Shown piece after piece: positions 48,215-58,989 of a DNA stretch of 64,000 nucleotides (positions within the stretch are counted from its first letter, which is position 1; each line of letters opens with the position of its first letter). The stretch spans positions 7,739,033-7,803,032 of the forward strand of contig CM046847.1 of the NCBI GenBank assembly GCA_025618425.1. The letters run 5' to 3'. This stretch comes from Heliocidaris tuberculata (taxonomy: Eukaryota > Echinodermata > Echinoidea > Camarodonta > Echinometridae). A program made the translations under genes and the position numbers. A model generated the notes under the pieces. That model was not told the DNA's origin, searched no databases, and saw only the letters and a list, made by a program, of their open reading frames with translations.

Positions 48215-48589
48215 ATCTGCACTCCTTATGTCATGCAAATGTTACTTGGAAATTAACAATTTTGGCCTTCAGCTAGGAATGTTGCATTTTGTTGTGATGT
48301 TTCCCTGTAAATTTCTGTTTGTTAAACTCTCTTATATTTTTCCCCAAACATTATTTTCTAGAACTGTGTCTCTATTTTAAACCCATGCAGCATGGTAATT
48401 TTGTGTAACACAGCTTATCCTAACTATACTTAATGGTGGGTGGTTCCTGAGTGGGTAGACATGCAGGTGTAATTGGCCAATCATACCCTTTTTACTGTTT
48501 CGCTGGAAAGGCCACAGGCAGTATCATTATTTTGAAAACTGTTATTTTTGCTATCTGTCAACATGTGCATGCTCTCTCAAACTTTCATT

Positions 48590-48905
48590 CTTTCCTGCTC
48601 TCTCTCTCTCTCTTTCTCTGTCTATCCTTCTCTCCTTAATCTCTTTCTGTCCATGTACATGCATCTATCTCTCTGTCACCTCTGTCCTTCTCTCTTCCAG
48701 TCTCTTCCTCTCTCCCTCACTCTCTTTTAATACTACACTATACCTTTCTCTTTAATCTTCTGTCTCTCCCTCCATCTCTATCCACTCTGTTTTCAAAACT
48801 TCATTTAGAGTCAAACCTTTTGTTACTGGTTCTTTTGCTTTTTTTCTGTTCATTGACTTTTATTCTGTAGACATGCATCTCTCTCTCTCTCTTTCTCTTT
48901 TCCTG
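48590..48905. repeat. pyrimidine-rich CT region
   Basis: CTCT/TCTG-rich sequence with short pure CT runs at 48600-48612 and 48880-48895. Confidence 0.8.
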
Positions 48906-49436
48906 TCCTAACTATATTTTATCTCCCCTTTCGGCTTGTCTGTATTCACTCAGACTATTTTGTCCCTTTTCATGTGATCTCTTTATATTTCACTGTCTTG
49001 CTCTCTCAAGTTCCCTGCTCTTCCTTTCTTCTTCCTCCTCCTCCTCCTGCCTTTTATGGATATTTACATACTGGAAGACGTGGTGCAATATTACTTGGCA
49101 GAGTGCCAATTTTAAAGGTCATGCTCATGCAGCACAAGTGGAAAACACTGATAGAATTTCTCAATTTCCAGCCTACTGCATGCAGGGAAGATGATATCCA
49201 TTTCCAAAGTTATTGAAGAGAGGAAAAAAATACAATGCATGACTACAGATCCTTTGTTTGTCACTGATAGCTGAATATGTTTTTAGTTAGAATAACTGCC
49301 ATTAAATGTCATCTTGAATTTTGGCAGTGACAGACAATTGAATTTTACAAAACTCGAAGAATGTTCAAGACTGCAACTACAGAATGAGTGATATATCTTT
49401 CAAAGGTAAAAAACTGAACATAACCTCATAATGAGT

Positions 49437-49660
49437 AATTCAATTCAATTCAATTAAAAAATGGTTTATTAGACAATACAACATGTCTCACAGCATACAC
49501 TGAATTGCACAGTCATGTTTACATTATATACTCGGTAAAAATCACATTCAAAGTTCAAATTGCATCATTGCACATGGAATAGAAATTTTGATAAAAAATG
49601 TTGTCTAATATCTAATAATAGTTTGAATAAAAATAAAACACATTGCTAGAAATATATATG
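49437..49660 (-). mobile_element. possible LINE 3' end with AATTC-repeat tail
   Basis: Four AATTC pentamers then aaaaaatggtttattagac and A-rich sequence, resembling 25827-25990. No coding frame. From 49661 to 50250 only a T10G10 junction at 49984-50003 was noted. Confidence 0.35.
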
Positions 49661-50250
49661 TGTTTAGTACAAGAGCAAATGAAGGATAAAAAATTGAGCA
49701 AGTCATCCAGACCATGTGTCCAGGGCTATGAGTTCCTTATGTGCATGTTGGTGATGGCTTTCAAATAATGTAACAAACTTCTACCCATTTTTCTGCTAGT
49801 TTTTTTCACATTTGGCTGTAATACATAACAATGATATAGAAGATGGAGATGATTTAGAAAATTGTGAGCAATTGTAGAAAATCAAAAAGCAAGATGGAAC
49901 AAATATTGGTACCCACAGATTGCTGGAAATACATACTAATGTACATGTACATGTAGCTATTGGGCCTGCTGTTATTATTATAATTTTTTTTTTTTGGGGG
50001 GGGGGAGGGTGGAGGATAAATCAATTTACCTTAACCCTGTTCATTTCTACCAGGTGAGTTAGCTTTGCAACAAAATCATTATCAGTTAAGGAATATGCAA
50101 GTACTTAATATCTTGTTTTTTTAACTGTTGGATAGATGTAATTTTCATTCTAATGACTACTGGACATAATAGATGTATGAATATCCTGTTTTGTTTTCTC
50201 TGGATCGTCACAAAAAAGAAGAAGAGATCGCTTGCCATACTTTGCATCCA

Positions 50251-50398
50251 TACCAGGGGACTGTTTCATCAAGCGTTTTGTCAGTGATTTTTACCGACAA
50301 ATTTGCTCTCGACCAATCAGATGCAAGGATTTCAGTAGCTTATAACAGTTGTCGGTAAAAATCACTGACAAAACACTTGATGAAACGGGGCCCTGGTA
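50251..50398. mobile_element. foldback element FB1, copy 3, next to complexin acceptor
   Basis: Arms of 50 bases each: taccagggg...tgtttcatcaag...ttttgtcagtgatttttac / the reverse complement ending ggccctggta, with about four mismatches. The loop contains GACCAATCAGATGC. It ends 79 bases before the complexin exon at 50478. Confidence 0.85.
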
Positions 50399-50477
50399 TA
50401 GTACTTTTTTTTCCATCCTTTTTGTCTGGATCATGGTAAATAATCGATGTTCCAATTCAATCTTACTCATTCTCCAG

Positions 50478-50644
50478 GTGAACTTGGAAACTTGGCCGGA
50501 GGGGAGGGAGAAGGGAATGATAAGGATGACGAGGAGGCCGCCCTCATCGAAGAAGCCCGTCAACAGCAGGAGGAGGAGAGGAAAGCGAAGCATGCCAAAA
50601 TGGAGGCGGAGAGGGAGGTGGAGAGACAGAGGATACGAGAAAAG
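50478..50644 (+). CDS. cplx: complexin, accessory and central helix exon
   Basis: Acceptor ttctccag ends at 50477. The frame gives GELGNLAGGEGEGND, an acidic stretch, then ARQQQEEERKAKHAKMEAE and REVERQRIREK (residues 19-74 of the long form). Residues about 40-52 form the accessory helix; RKAKHAKMEAEREVERQRIREK with the next exon's YGLKKK is the central helix (residues 53-80), which lies along the syntaxin/synaptobrevin groove in known complexin-SNARE structures. Conserved contacts visible are R53, M60, R64, R68, I71 and Y75 (equivalent to R48, M55, R59, R63, I66 and Y70 in mammalian complexin 1). H replaces Y52 and E replaces V62. Ends in phase 0 at AAG|GTTACT, a weak donor. Reading through it would stop after VTIFLYSLN. 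Confidence 0.93.
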
Positions 50645-50884
50645 GTTACTATTTTTCTTTACTCACTCAACTGATTGTGCGATTAATGCTCTGGCAGTAA
50701 CCGCCCTCCAATCAATTTCCAACACTAGTCTGATTCCTAACTTAAACCCTGAGACTTAACACTACCAGTGTTCTTGCTAGTACATAACACCCTTGGTGTT
50801 GATACCAAGGGTGAGGAATTTCAGAAAATAAAAACCAGGTGTAGATTCTCTCAACAAGGGTACCAACAAGGGTAATAAATCAGT

Positions 50885-51090
50885 CAGTGCCGACTTTCAA
50901 TCTCCAGAGTTGTTTTCGTCCTCCCAAACCACCTCCCTAGGATTTCATAAGGCCATATTTCAGTCAATATGGACCAATAAATATATCAATTCAAACTTTC
51001 AACCTGCAAAATTGCTTTGTTCCTCTCAGATCACCCCCATGGGATTCGGTAAAGCCATATATCTGTCATTTTGAACCATGCATAAACTTT
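50885..51090. repeat. diverged tandem duplication in complexin intron
   Basis: Two units of about 105-115 bp sharing ctttcaa-ct-ca, ttg-tttcgtcctc, cacc-cc-t-ggatt and gccatat. The rest of this intron (50645-52434) shows nothing recognisable. Confidence 0.6.
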
Positions 51091-52434
51091 TTCTGCCTGA
51101 ACACTACACCTTATCCTTACTCAAATTCTAAACTCTCACCCAATCACTTTCTACCTGTACATAAATTATTTTGTCAGGTGATTGGTACACTTTAACAATG
51201 ATCTACTTTTGCATCAACCTTCACTAATTTCTATATCTAAAGGCTTTAGTTTTCATTTTTATGGGAGTGTGTGATTTCTAGAAAAATCTATGATAAAAGA
51301 TTTTGTAATTCATACATATTTATTAAATGACTGATTTTGGTATGTCAAAGTTAAATTGTCTTTTCTTTTAATTAGCTCTCAATTTTCTATCTCCATTTGG
51401 CTAAGGTACAGGCATGGAATGGCTGTTATTTTCTACAAATTGTATTTTTCTTGAGAAATCCTGACACTTTCATTACCTTGGTTGTCCTGGTGTTCATTGG
51501 ACACTATCTGCTGATTTTGTGCCATAAACCCAAAATTTTTATATTGCCTTTAATTTGATAACGATCATAAATTATTTGATGCTAGGTATATGGAGGCAAT
51601 ACCTTGGTGTTGTTTCTCCATAAAATTCTGTCGTCACAACATCTCTATAGAATAATGAATGGAGTCGAATTTTTCACATCTGTAGTTAGATTAAAAGTCA
51701 CAGTTCATTCTTACCTGCAAATATAATTGTTCAGAGGTCCTATTTTTCTCTTGAGTTTTATACCTGAAGCATATCTGGAAAATGTTTGGCTTGTTATTTG
51801 GTATCAATAGATTAATATCAATCTGATTACAGTTATTGGTTTAAAGGTCAAGTGCTATTGATCGATATCTTGCAATGCATTTAGGGCGTGTGATCTTCAT
51901 AAGATATGAACTGAATCTAGTTGAGGGTTGCAATGCAGAGTTTAAGGGGAATAATCACACAGACTTTCAAAAATCAACCTCATAGAGCTATTTTAATAGC
52001 CCTGTTCATCATCTATTCAAATTACCCTTAAATTGATTTCCTTTATGTCTTCACAGTTGTGTTTTTCTTCCACAAAACCAAATTGATTAACAACTAAAAA
52101 GCTTTCATGACCATGACAAAATACAAATTAGTACTTTTAATATGTTGTGTTTTGAGATTATTCATGTCAGATGGGTGATTTCAGCCAATATGACATTAGA
52201 ATCGACAACTGTGTTTATACTTTCTGTACTGCATGCAAAAAATAATAAATAATCATAATACTAGAATATGATACTTTAGAATTCCATTAGCAATGGGATT
52301 AAACATTTAAAACTCCTGCCAGACAGTCTTAATATTCATTGCTGGTAGCTATTATTACTTTTGAATAATGTAGTTTAATATACCATAGACAGAATCATTA
52401 ATGTTTGAATTCATTCCATTTTGATTGCATTCAG

Positions 52435-52564
52435 TATGGGCTAAAGAAGAAGGTTGCAGAGGAAGCACTTCCGGAACCAGATGATGCAGGCCGTATCACA
52501 AGAAAAAAGAAGACACCTGCTGAGATGCAGCAAGCATTACAACAACAAGAGGAAGAAGAAGAAG
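52435..52564 (+). CDS. cplx: complexin, end of central helix and linker exon
   Basis: Acceptor gcattcag ends at 52434. Codes YGLKKKVAEEALPEPDDAG, RITRKKKTPAEMQQALQQQ and EEEEE (residues 75-117). YGLKKK completes the SNARE-binding helix. RKKKTP resembles the basic RKKKTPEE-like motif of invertebrate complexins, followed by a Q/E-rich, helix-prone stretch. The exon ends in a purine-only GAGGAAGAAGAAGAAG and phase 1 at G|GTTGGT, again a weak donor. If the following intron is retained the frame stays open for hundreds of codons of Phe/Ser/Leu because the intron is pyrimidine-rich; that is unlikely to be a real product. Confidence 0.92.
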
Positions 52565-53538
52565 GTTGGTTGTTTCTTCTTCCTTTCCTCTTCTTCTTAT
52601 TCACTCTCCTCTTCACATTTGCTCTTTCTCTCTCTCATGTAGTTTCCTTTTACTTCTCTCTTCCTTCTTTATTTCACCCTCTCTCTCTTTCTCTCTTCTT
52701 TCTGTTTACCTATCTCTCTTTCTCTTCTTTCAGTTCACCTCTCTCACTTTCTCTCTCCTTTTTTGATTCTTATTTCTATTCTTTCACACCTCCCCTTTTT
52801 AATCTTCTTTCCCATTCTTCTTCTTCTCCTTCTTCTGCTTCTTCTTTTTCTTGTTCTTTTTCTTTTTCTTGTTCTTTTCTTTTTCTTGTTCTTTTCTTTT
52901 TCTACTTCTTCTTCTCTTCATTCTTCTTCTTTTTCTCCTTCTTTTTCTTCTGCCTTTGTTTTCTTTTTTCCCTCTTCGTCCTCTTCTTCTTCTTCTTCTT
53001 CTTCTTCTTCTTCTTCTTCTTCTTCTTCTTCTTCTTCTTCTTCTTCTTCTTCTTCTTCTTCTTCTTCTTCTTCTTCTTCTTCTTCTTCTTCTTCTTCTTC
53101 TTCTTCTTCTTCTTCTTCTTCTTCTTCTTCTTCTTCTTCTTCTTCTTCTTCTTCTTCTTCTTCTTCTTCTTCTTCTTCTTCTTCTTCTTCCTCTCTCTCT
53201 CTCTCTCTCTTTCTTCCCCTACCTCTGTCTCTGTGTCTGTCTGTCTGTCTGTCTGTCTCCCATTCTTTCTCGTGCCTATTTGTTCGTCTATTTTTGTGTC
53301 TCTCTCTATCTTCTGTCTGTATCTATATATCTTTCCCTCACTTATTCAACAAAGAAATCCACTCTACTTTCATTTGGATTTTTTTTTTTTTTAAAGAAAA
53401 TGATGAAAGTTGGTTTCAGTTTGCAGAGTAGACATAAGCTCAAATCATATTAGCGTTAATACACAGTACATTGTGCACATACCTGAAAATTGTTTCTCAG
53501 TTTGCTGAACTTGATAATTTCCCTTTTCTCTCCTTCAG
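52565..53538 (+). other. complexin intron, pyrimidine-rich
   Basis: Almost entirely TTC/CTCT/TTTC-type sequence on the sense strand between the two last coding exons, including the TTC tract listed separately and CTGT repeats at 53215-53265. Confidence 0.9.
52984..53190 (+). repeat. pure (TTC)69 trinucleotide tract
   Basis: 207 bases of uninterrupted TTC on the complexin sense strand (GAA on the template), followed by CTCTCTCTCT. Long GAA/TTC tracts of this kind can form triplex or sticky DNA and can slow transcription. Confidence 0.97.
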
Positions 53539-53609
53539 GTTTTATGGATACCGTCAAAGGTTTTGTGGCGCCGTTTGCAGAGAAACTTGGACTGGATCTC
53601 TTCAAGTAG
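53539..53609 (+). CDS. cplx: complexin, C-terminal exon
   Basis: Acceptor ctctccttcag ends at 53538. Two bases complete Gly118, then FMDTVKGFVAPFAEKLGLDL and FK, stop TAG (53607-53609). The segment is an amphipathic helix with Phe, Val and Leu on one face and Lys/Glu/Asp on the other, as expected for the membrane-curvature-sensing C-terminus. Its layout matches the mammalian complexin 1/2 end (DTV...P...FKK). There is no CAAX box, so it is not the farnesylated form known from some invertebrate isoforms and CPLX3/4; an alternative last exon with a CAAX box was not found. Phase and length fit a 140-residue protein. Confidence 0.9.
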
Positions 53610-54359
53610 GCAACCGTTTTCAGGCAGATGAAATTTAGAAGAATATCTTTGCTAAACCTTCAATGTTTTCCTCGTTTATTAACCAGGCCAAACTCACTTA
53701 GTTTTCTCTGGAATAACTCTTTGGAATCATTTATTTTCTTGGTTTTCCTCTGGTTTGGCAAAGTCATGGCAAACCAAGAAATACATCATGTTGTAATTTG
53801 TCTCTTTATCCCTATCTCTCCCAATGTACATATTTGGTACTCAATATAGATTTACTGATATTTTTGTCCTATTATGAGCCACTACTGATAGTGTAGTATT
53901 AGTTTGATAACTGACAATATTTGAGATAGAATATCAAGTATATATATGATAGTTCTATCATTCAATATTTTCTTCTATTGTTTATGAAGTCCAATGAGAT
54001 CGAAACACTTTATATGACACTACTTAAAGGATATAAATCGTTTCTGAATTAATGAGATTTAAAAAATATATTCTTTCAAAATCAGAAAAAAAATCTTTTT
54101 TTGACTATGCACACACCTGTACTTCAGGGTTGTTTTTTTTTCTTTCTTTTTTCTGTAGAATTTTGACACTCTTTTTAAGGACCAAAATTTGCATAAATAA
54201 GGAAGTTTGGTCAATTTAATTGTGAATAGAGAGAGTGATAATAGTAGAGCAATATTTTACTTTTTAGTCCACTATTCAAACTTCGGCAGTGTGTGTCTAT
54301 TTTGTATTTGATGATGACATACGACCTGATTATAAGGTCTTATAAGATGGTGTCGTGTA

Positions 54360-54640
54360 TGCAAAAAGGATTCCCAAAACATCACTTCACAGCTATAAGG
54401 TAGTAACTCTACATACATCAATGCTTCACTTTTATTATAGTGCTTATCCCATATTATAGAGGATTCACTGCTGAAAAGAAGTAACTCCATGAGTCCCAAC
54501 ACTTCACTTCTATTTGACAATGCCTATGCCATGTAGATGATACACAGCAAGAAGGTAGTAACTCCATAGTCCCATCCAAGTCACTTCTATATAATAGTTT
54601 TGTATATAGAGGAAACACAGCATGCTAGGAGCACTTCACT
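54360..54640. repeat. three diverged tandem units, about 100 bp
   Basis: gtagtaactc, cttcacttctat and a-agcact strings recur at about 54400, 54478 and 54556. Confidence 0.5.
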
Positions 54641-57405
54641 ATCAGTAGGATGTAGCCATATGTGAATGAAACATTGGCTAATGACAAGATAGTTATTCTT
54701 TCTAATTGTTTGATTTATAGTCTACTTCTGACAAAATACCTACTCACCTGCACAGCAGATGTGTGTTTCACCAAACGTTTTTAAAGCATTAATACTATCC
54801 TGCATGTGGACACGCCCTGCATATTTACATGTAAGTTAGCATTCCTACTACACAGTACTACCTCAGTACTTTCCTGTTAATTTCCCTTTATTACCTACTA
54901 TCAAAATTACTATATTCAAATTGAAACCAAAATATATTTGCTTAAAAAATACGGACATGGTACATGGTAGATGAAACAGCGAATAACCAGGTGCTTTTGT
55001 TTCTTAAAATGCAATATGCACTATTTTTGTGCATTTTGGTAACACATGTTTCATATTTTTCACCAAACAGCAGTGTCTAATCTAGAATCTTTGGTCAAAT
55101 TTTGACCCTTTTCTATTCAGTTTACTTCATCTTTCCAATAGAATTATTTTAAGTGTAAGGTACAATTTAAAAATCACATTTATTTGGAAGAAAGTGATAA
55201 CCTACAATAGTTTCTAACTCCACCCAGTAGTGGCATTAGTTACAGGAAGTGCATGCAAACACATTTTTCCTGTATGAAAGAACAAAATTTTGAAGCAAGC
55301 CAGCAAAAATTATGGCTTCAACACTAAGCCTAATTAAGACTTTGGCTAACATTGTTTTCATTTATTACTGTACATAATATTGTACAAGGATTATTATCCA
55401 TTCCGAGTATCACAGACCAAAGAAAAAAGAGGAATATGTTTTTGATCCTCCTACATGTAAGTAATTAGATCATAAAACTCATAGAAGACCATTTTTCTTG
55501 TACAATAGTTTATTTTCTCTTTTGGTTTCTTGACTGAAATAGGATAAGACTGCCTGACAGAATGATTTTTGTGTAAATATGAAAAAAAAAAAGTATGGCT
55601 GTGTATTACGTAGAGGAACAAAAATATGTTCGTTTGTATGCCATGTATTTTGCTAGTACTGAAAAGAATGTTTATTGTTATTTATTTGCCAAGCTATTTT
55701 GCAATGCATTTTCTGTAAAGCCTACTCAAATATGATTTTGGCTGAATGTATATTTATATATATTATAATAGTTCATGATGTCAAATATGTAAAATATTCT
55801 AAGACCTCTCAGTGTCGTAGATATTCAATATGCATGTATACAGAATTGAAAAGTGGTAAAAGGCATGTCTATTTTTCAGCTTTCATTTTAGTACTACTTG
55901 TAGAACCATTTGTATAACCCTCATTTAACATATCCCTCACAAATGTTACAGAAATATTACTTTTATATATTGCTATTTTGAGCGAAATGTTATGTGCCCT
56001 GTAGTGGCCAAGTACTTAGAATTATTTGTGAAATCTTAATGATGGTTTTATTGAATACATCTAGATTATTTTTATGTTCTCCAATCATCTTTGTACCATT
56101 ATGTTGCCATCTTCTGCATCCATGGCAACCAGTACTTACTTTCTTAATTCTTCTTATTTCTGTGGGGTGCAATCTGTTTTGAATCATCATACATAGGTTC
56201 TTTTCCAAATTTTCTTTTTCTTTCGACTTTGTAATCATCAGTTATAAATTCATTTTAATTCTTTGGAAATTCATTTGTATAGAATGCACTTTTATTCCAT
56301 TTGAAATACAATGATTTTCCAGTTCAGTGTATACAATTTGAAGTAATCATTGTACAAATATCAAGCAAAGAAGTGCCATTCATTTTTCTTGCCACTTCAG
56401 ACATTCCTATTAAAATAGAAAAGGGACAAATAGTCAAATTGTTCACTCTTACTCCACTCTCACTACAAACTGTTGTTTGTTCTGATGAGTTTTACATGAC
56501 TTCTAGTAATATGCTATAGAATCTCATTTTTTGAAAATAGTTATCAGTATAAAATGATTGATTATTCATTCCTTAATGTACACCCTGAAGCTTTTAGATG
56601 TGTGTACCTACATGTATATGTATGTGTGTCATTTCAGGATGTTAGTTATCCATTACCATTATTACCATCTTCATTTTCAGCTTTATTACAGATAAGATGA
56701 ACTAAAAAATGCGATAGTATAATCATTGTCATATTGTACCTTTTCAAACTGCTATAAATTCAAATCTTTATTCATTATTTTTTTCTAATTCACTCTCACT
56801 CAAGATTTATGGACTTGTATGTCGCGTTCTTGCCGCTTACTCCCTATTTGAGTAGAGAACATGATATAACTGTGTATGTCAACCCTAGTTTTAGACCTGT
56901 CTTTTTCAATGTGAGATTTATCATGTTGTCTATGTCATCTAGAATTGCACACACGAAATGTTTATCAAAATGCCTTGTAAATTGACACTTCTCTTTGTGA
57001 ATAAGGAATTGATTTTCTTCAAAAAATGTTGCTTTCGTAGAAAACAGGGCTACATTGTTGTTGTTTTTTCTTTCTCTTCTGATGGAAGCGAATGGAAATG
57101 GAAATTGGAGATGCTTGCGAATGAAATCCAAGAAGCACTTTGCATGATAGCACTGCACGAAATTATGCACGTGGGACTCATACATAATGTAAACATATCA
57201 GGTTTGTCTAATGTGTTGAAAATCAAAACTGATTTGGCATTCTTTAGTGTCATCGAGATGTACTACCTGGAGAAATCTGACATTTTCCACTGCTATGTTC
57301 CCGAATTGTGATGGGAGGAACATGAGCTGATAAGGTCTTGAATGAATCTAAGTAATACTCTCTCTGACCAAGCTCATATTTGTGTAAAGTTTGTGATATA
57401 TTTTT

Positions 57406-57411
57406 AATAAA
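57406..57411 (+). promoter_or_regulatory. candidate complexin polyadenylation signal
   Basis: AATAAA in gtgatatatttttaataaaatt, about 3.8 kb after the stop codon. Confidence 0.35.
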
Positions 57412-57624
57412 ATTATGGTGGAAAAAAGGTCCCTGGCAGAAATTGTGGAGATAAGGATTTTATTTCATTGTTTGTATGCTATGGGAAGAATTGATTATTA
57501 TGAAAAAGTCAAATCAAAAGGATCAATCAATTTTTACTTGTAAATCAGTTGTAAGTAAAGCAAACTATCAGTGATTTACATTAATCAATGAAGCTGAATA
57601 ATTTGGGGGAGGGGATTAAGTTGA

Positions 57625-57768
57625 CCTGGGCCCAAGCTGTTTCATAAAGCTTGTTATCAATTTTTAAAATGCTACAGATATAATGTATAACAAATCTGCT
57701 CAAAGCCAATCAAATATAAGGGTTTCAGTAGCTTTTGATAATAACAAGTGTTATGAAACACGGCCCTG
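57625..57768. mobile_element. foldback element FB1, copy 4
   Basis: cctgggcccaagctgtttc...ataaagcttgttatc / gataataacaagtg...ttatgaaacacggccctg. The loop has agccaatcaaatataag. Confidence 0.75.
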
Positions 57769-58240
57769 TCAGCTTAGATATTTCTTCAGAAAAGAAAAGT
57801 TGGTTCATAGGTTTTAAGTACCTTATTTCAAAGGAACTCAAGAAGAATGGAGTGATCATAGTTTACCTCATCCTCAGTCTATTTTATATTATGGTATTTG
57901 TTAACCTTTATCACAAAGCATACATAAACATAATACGATGAGGGAATTAAAGGGTCCACTCTTTCCTCGATCAAGTTCTTCTTTGAAGTTGTTTTGTTCA
58001 TCACGATCTTCTTGATATTATTAACAACGAGGGTTGCACTACATTTTGTGAGATAACAGCTGTAACGAGGCACAGGGGATATTGGGTCTGGTGCCCTGTG
58101 CACCACTTCCTCTTGCATAACAATAGCAATTAACCCCTTTTGTCTCCAATAAAACTGAAAGTGATAATGATGGAAAGGCTTTGTAAATGAGTCACTTGGG
58201 AGACGTTGAAAGAGACGGATGGAGTGGAAGTATTGCTGCA

Positions 58241-58319
58241 TTCATCTGCTCAGAGCCAGAAGGGCATTAAGTCTATGTAATATATGAATTAATGTCCTTC
58301 TGGCCTTCAGGAGACGATG
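58241..58319. mobile_element. 80-bp hairpin family, isolated copy
   Basis: tcatctgctcagagccagaa...gggcattaa paired with ttaatgtccttctgg...ccttcaggagacgatg. The stem sequence differs from the copy at 38883. Confidence 0.65.
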
Positions 58320-58774
58320 TGTTGAAACCTTTTACCTTTATGAGGTTTATTTGGTTTGATTTAGGCTCTGCTGCAAAAGAGGATTGAAGACTTCAAAAGT
58401 ACAACAGCTTCATTTTCCCCCCTCATTCTTTGAAGGTTTCCTGAAGTACTAAATACAATTATGAAGGGCTTCTTACGAACCCCACACTGTTACTATTTCT
58501 GTCTTATATGACACATACGAGTAATTTGCACTTTTAAAAAACATAACCAAAAGGATTATCCATATATAGCACAATATTTAAGAAGGAAATTGCAGTATTT
58601 GTATTTTTTTAATAACTTCTTTGACCATGTGGTCATTTGATGAATTGTAATTAAAATAGGTACATCTTGGTCAGAGAGTTGCATTGTACATATGAATGTA
58701 CAGATTGTCATCTTTTAATATAATTGTTTTATTCTATTCCAGCAATGGTATATGTCATAATTGAAAATTATGGT

Positions 58775-58881
<107 letters not shown>

Positions 58882-58989
58882 AGATATTGACAACAACATC
58901 AAAAAGGAACTATATAGCAAACCACCATTTTACCTGGAAAACATTTTTTTTGGAAAGACTGTATTGTTTTTGTCATTCAAAATCGATTG

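Larger units (their letters stand above)
21058..50477 (+). other. first complexin intron (29.4 kb)
   Basis: Runs from the donor GTAAGA at 21058 to the acceptor cattctccag at 50477. It contains the alternative ATG exon at 30579-30594 and most of the repeats listed below. Stretches where nothing was recognised are 21058-22190, 22510-22640, 25080-25820, 27000-27700, 29765-30400, 30600-31450, 44460-45340, 46000-46800, 46930-47900 and 48910-49430. Confidence 0.75.
53610..57430 (+). other. probable complexin 3' UTR and downstream
   Basis: No further exon is recognisable. Candidate AATAAA signals occur, the clearest at 57406-57411 in a TA-rich context, which would give a 3' UTR of about 3.8 kb; an earlier site may be used. 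Reading frames of up to 117 codons here (for example 56958-57311) show no family features. Confidence 0.4.

Noticed and set aside
52405..53394. 329-codon frame reading from the complexin linker exon into poly-Phe
   Set aside because: It is intron sequence. The TTC/CTCT tract lacks stop codons in all sense frames, so length is a composition artefact; the real exon ends at 52564 and splices to 53539.
56958..57311. 117-codon plus-strand frame after complexin
   Set aside because: Contains HEIMH, which looks like a metal-binding HExxH, but the surrounding sequence has no protease features, it lies in the probable 3' UTR, and AT-rich DNA of this length yields such frames by chance.
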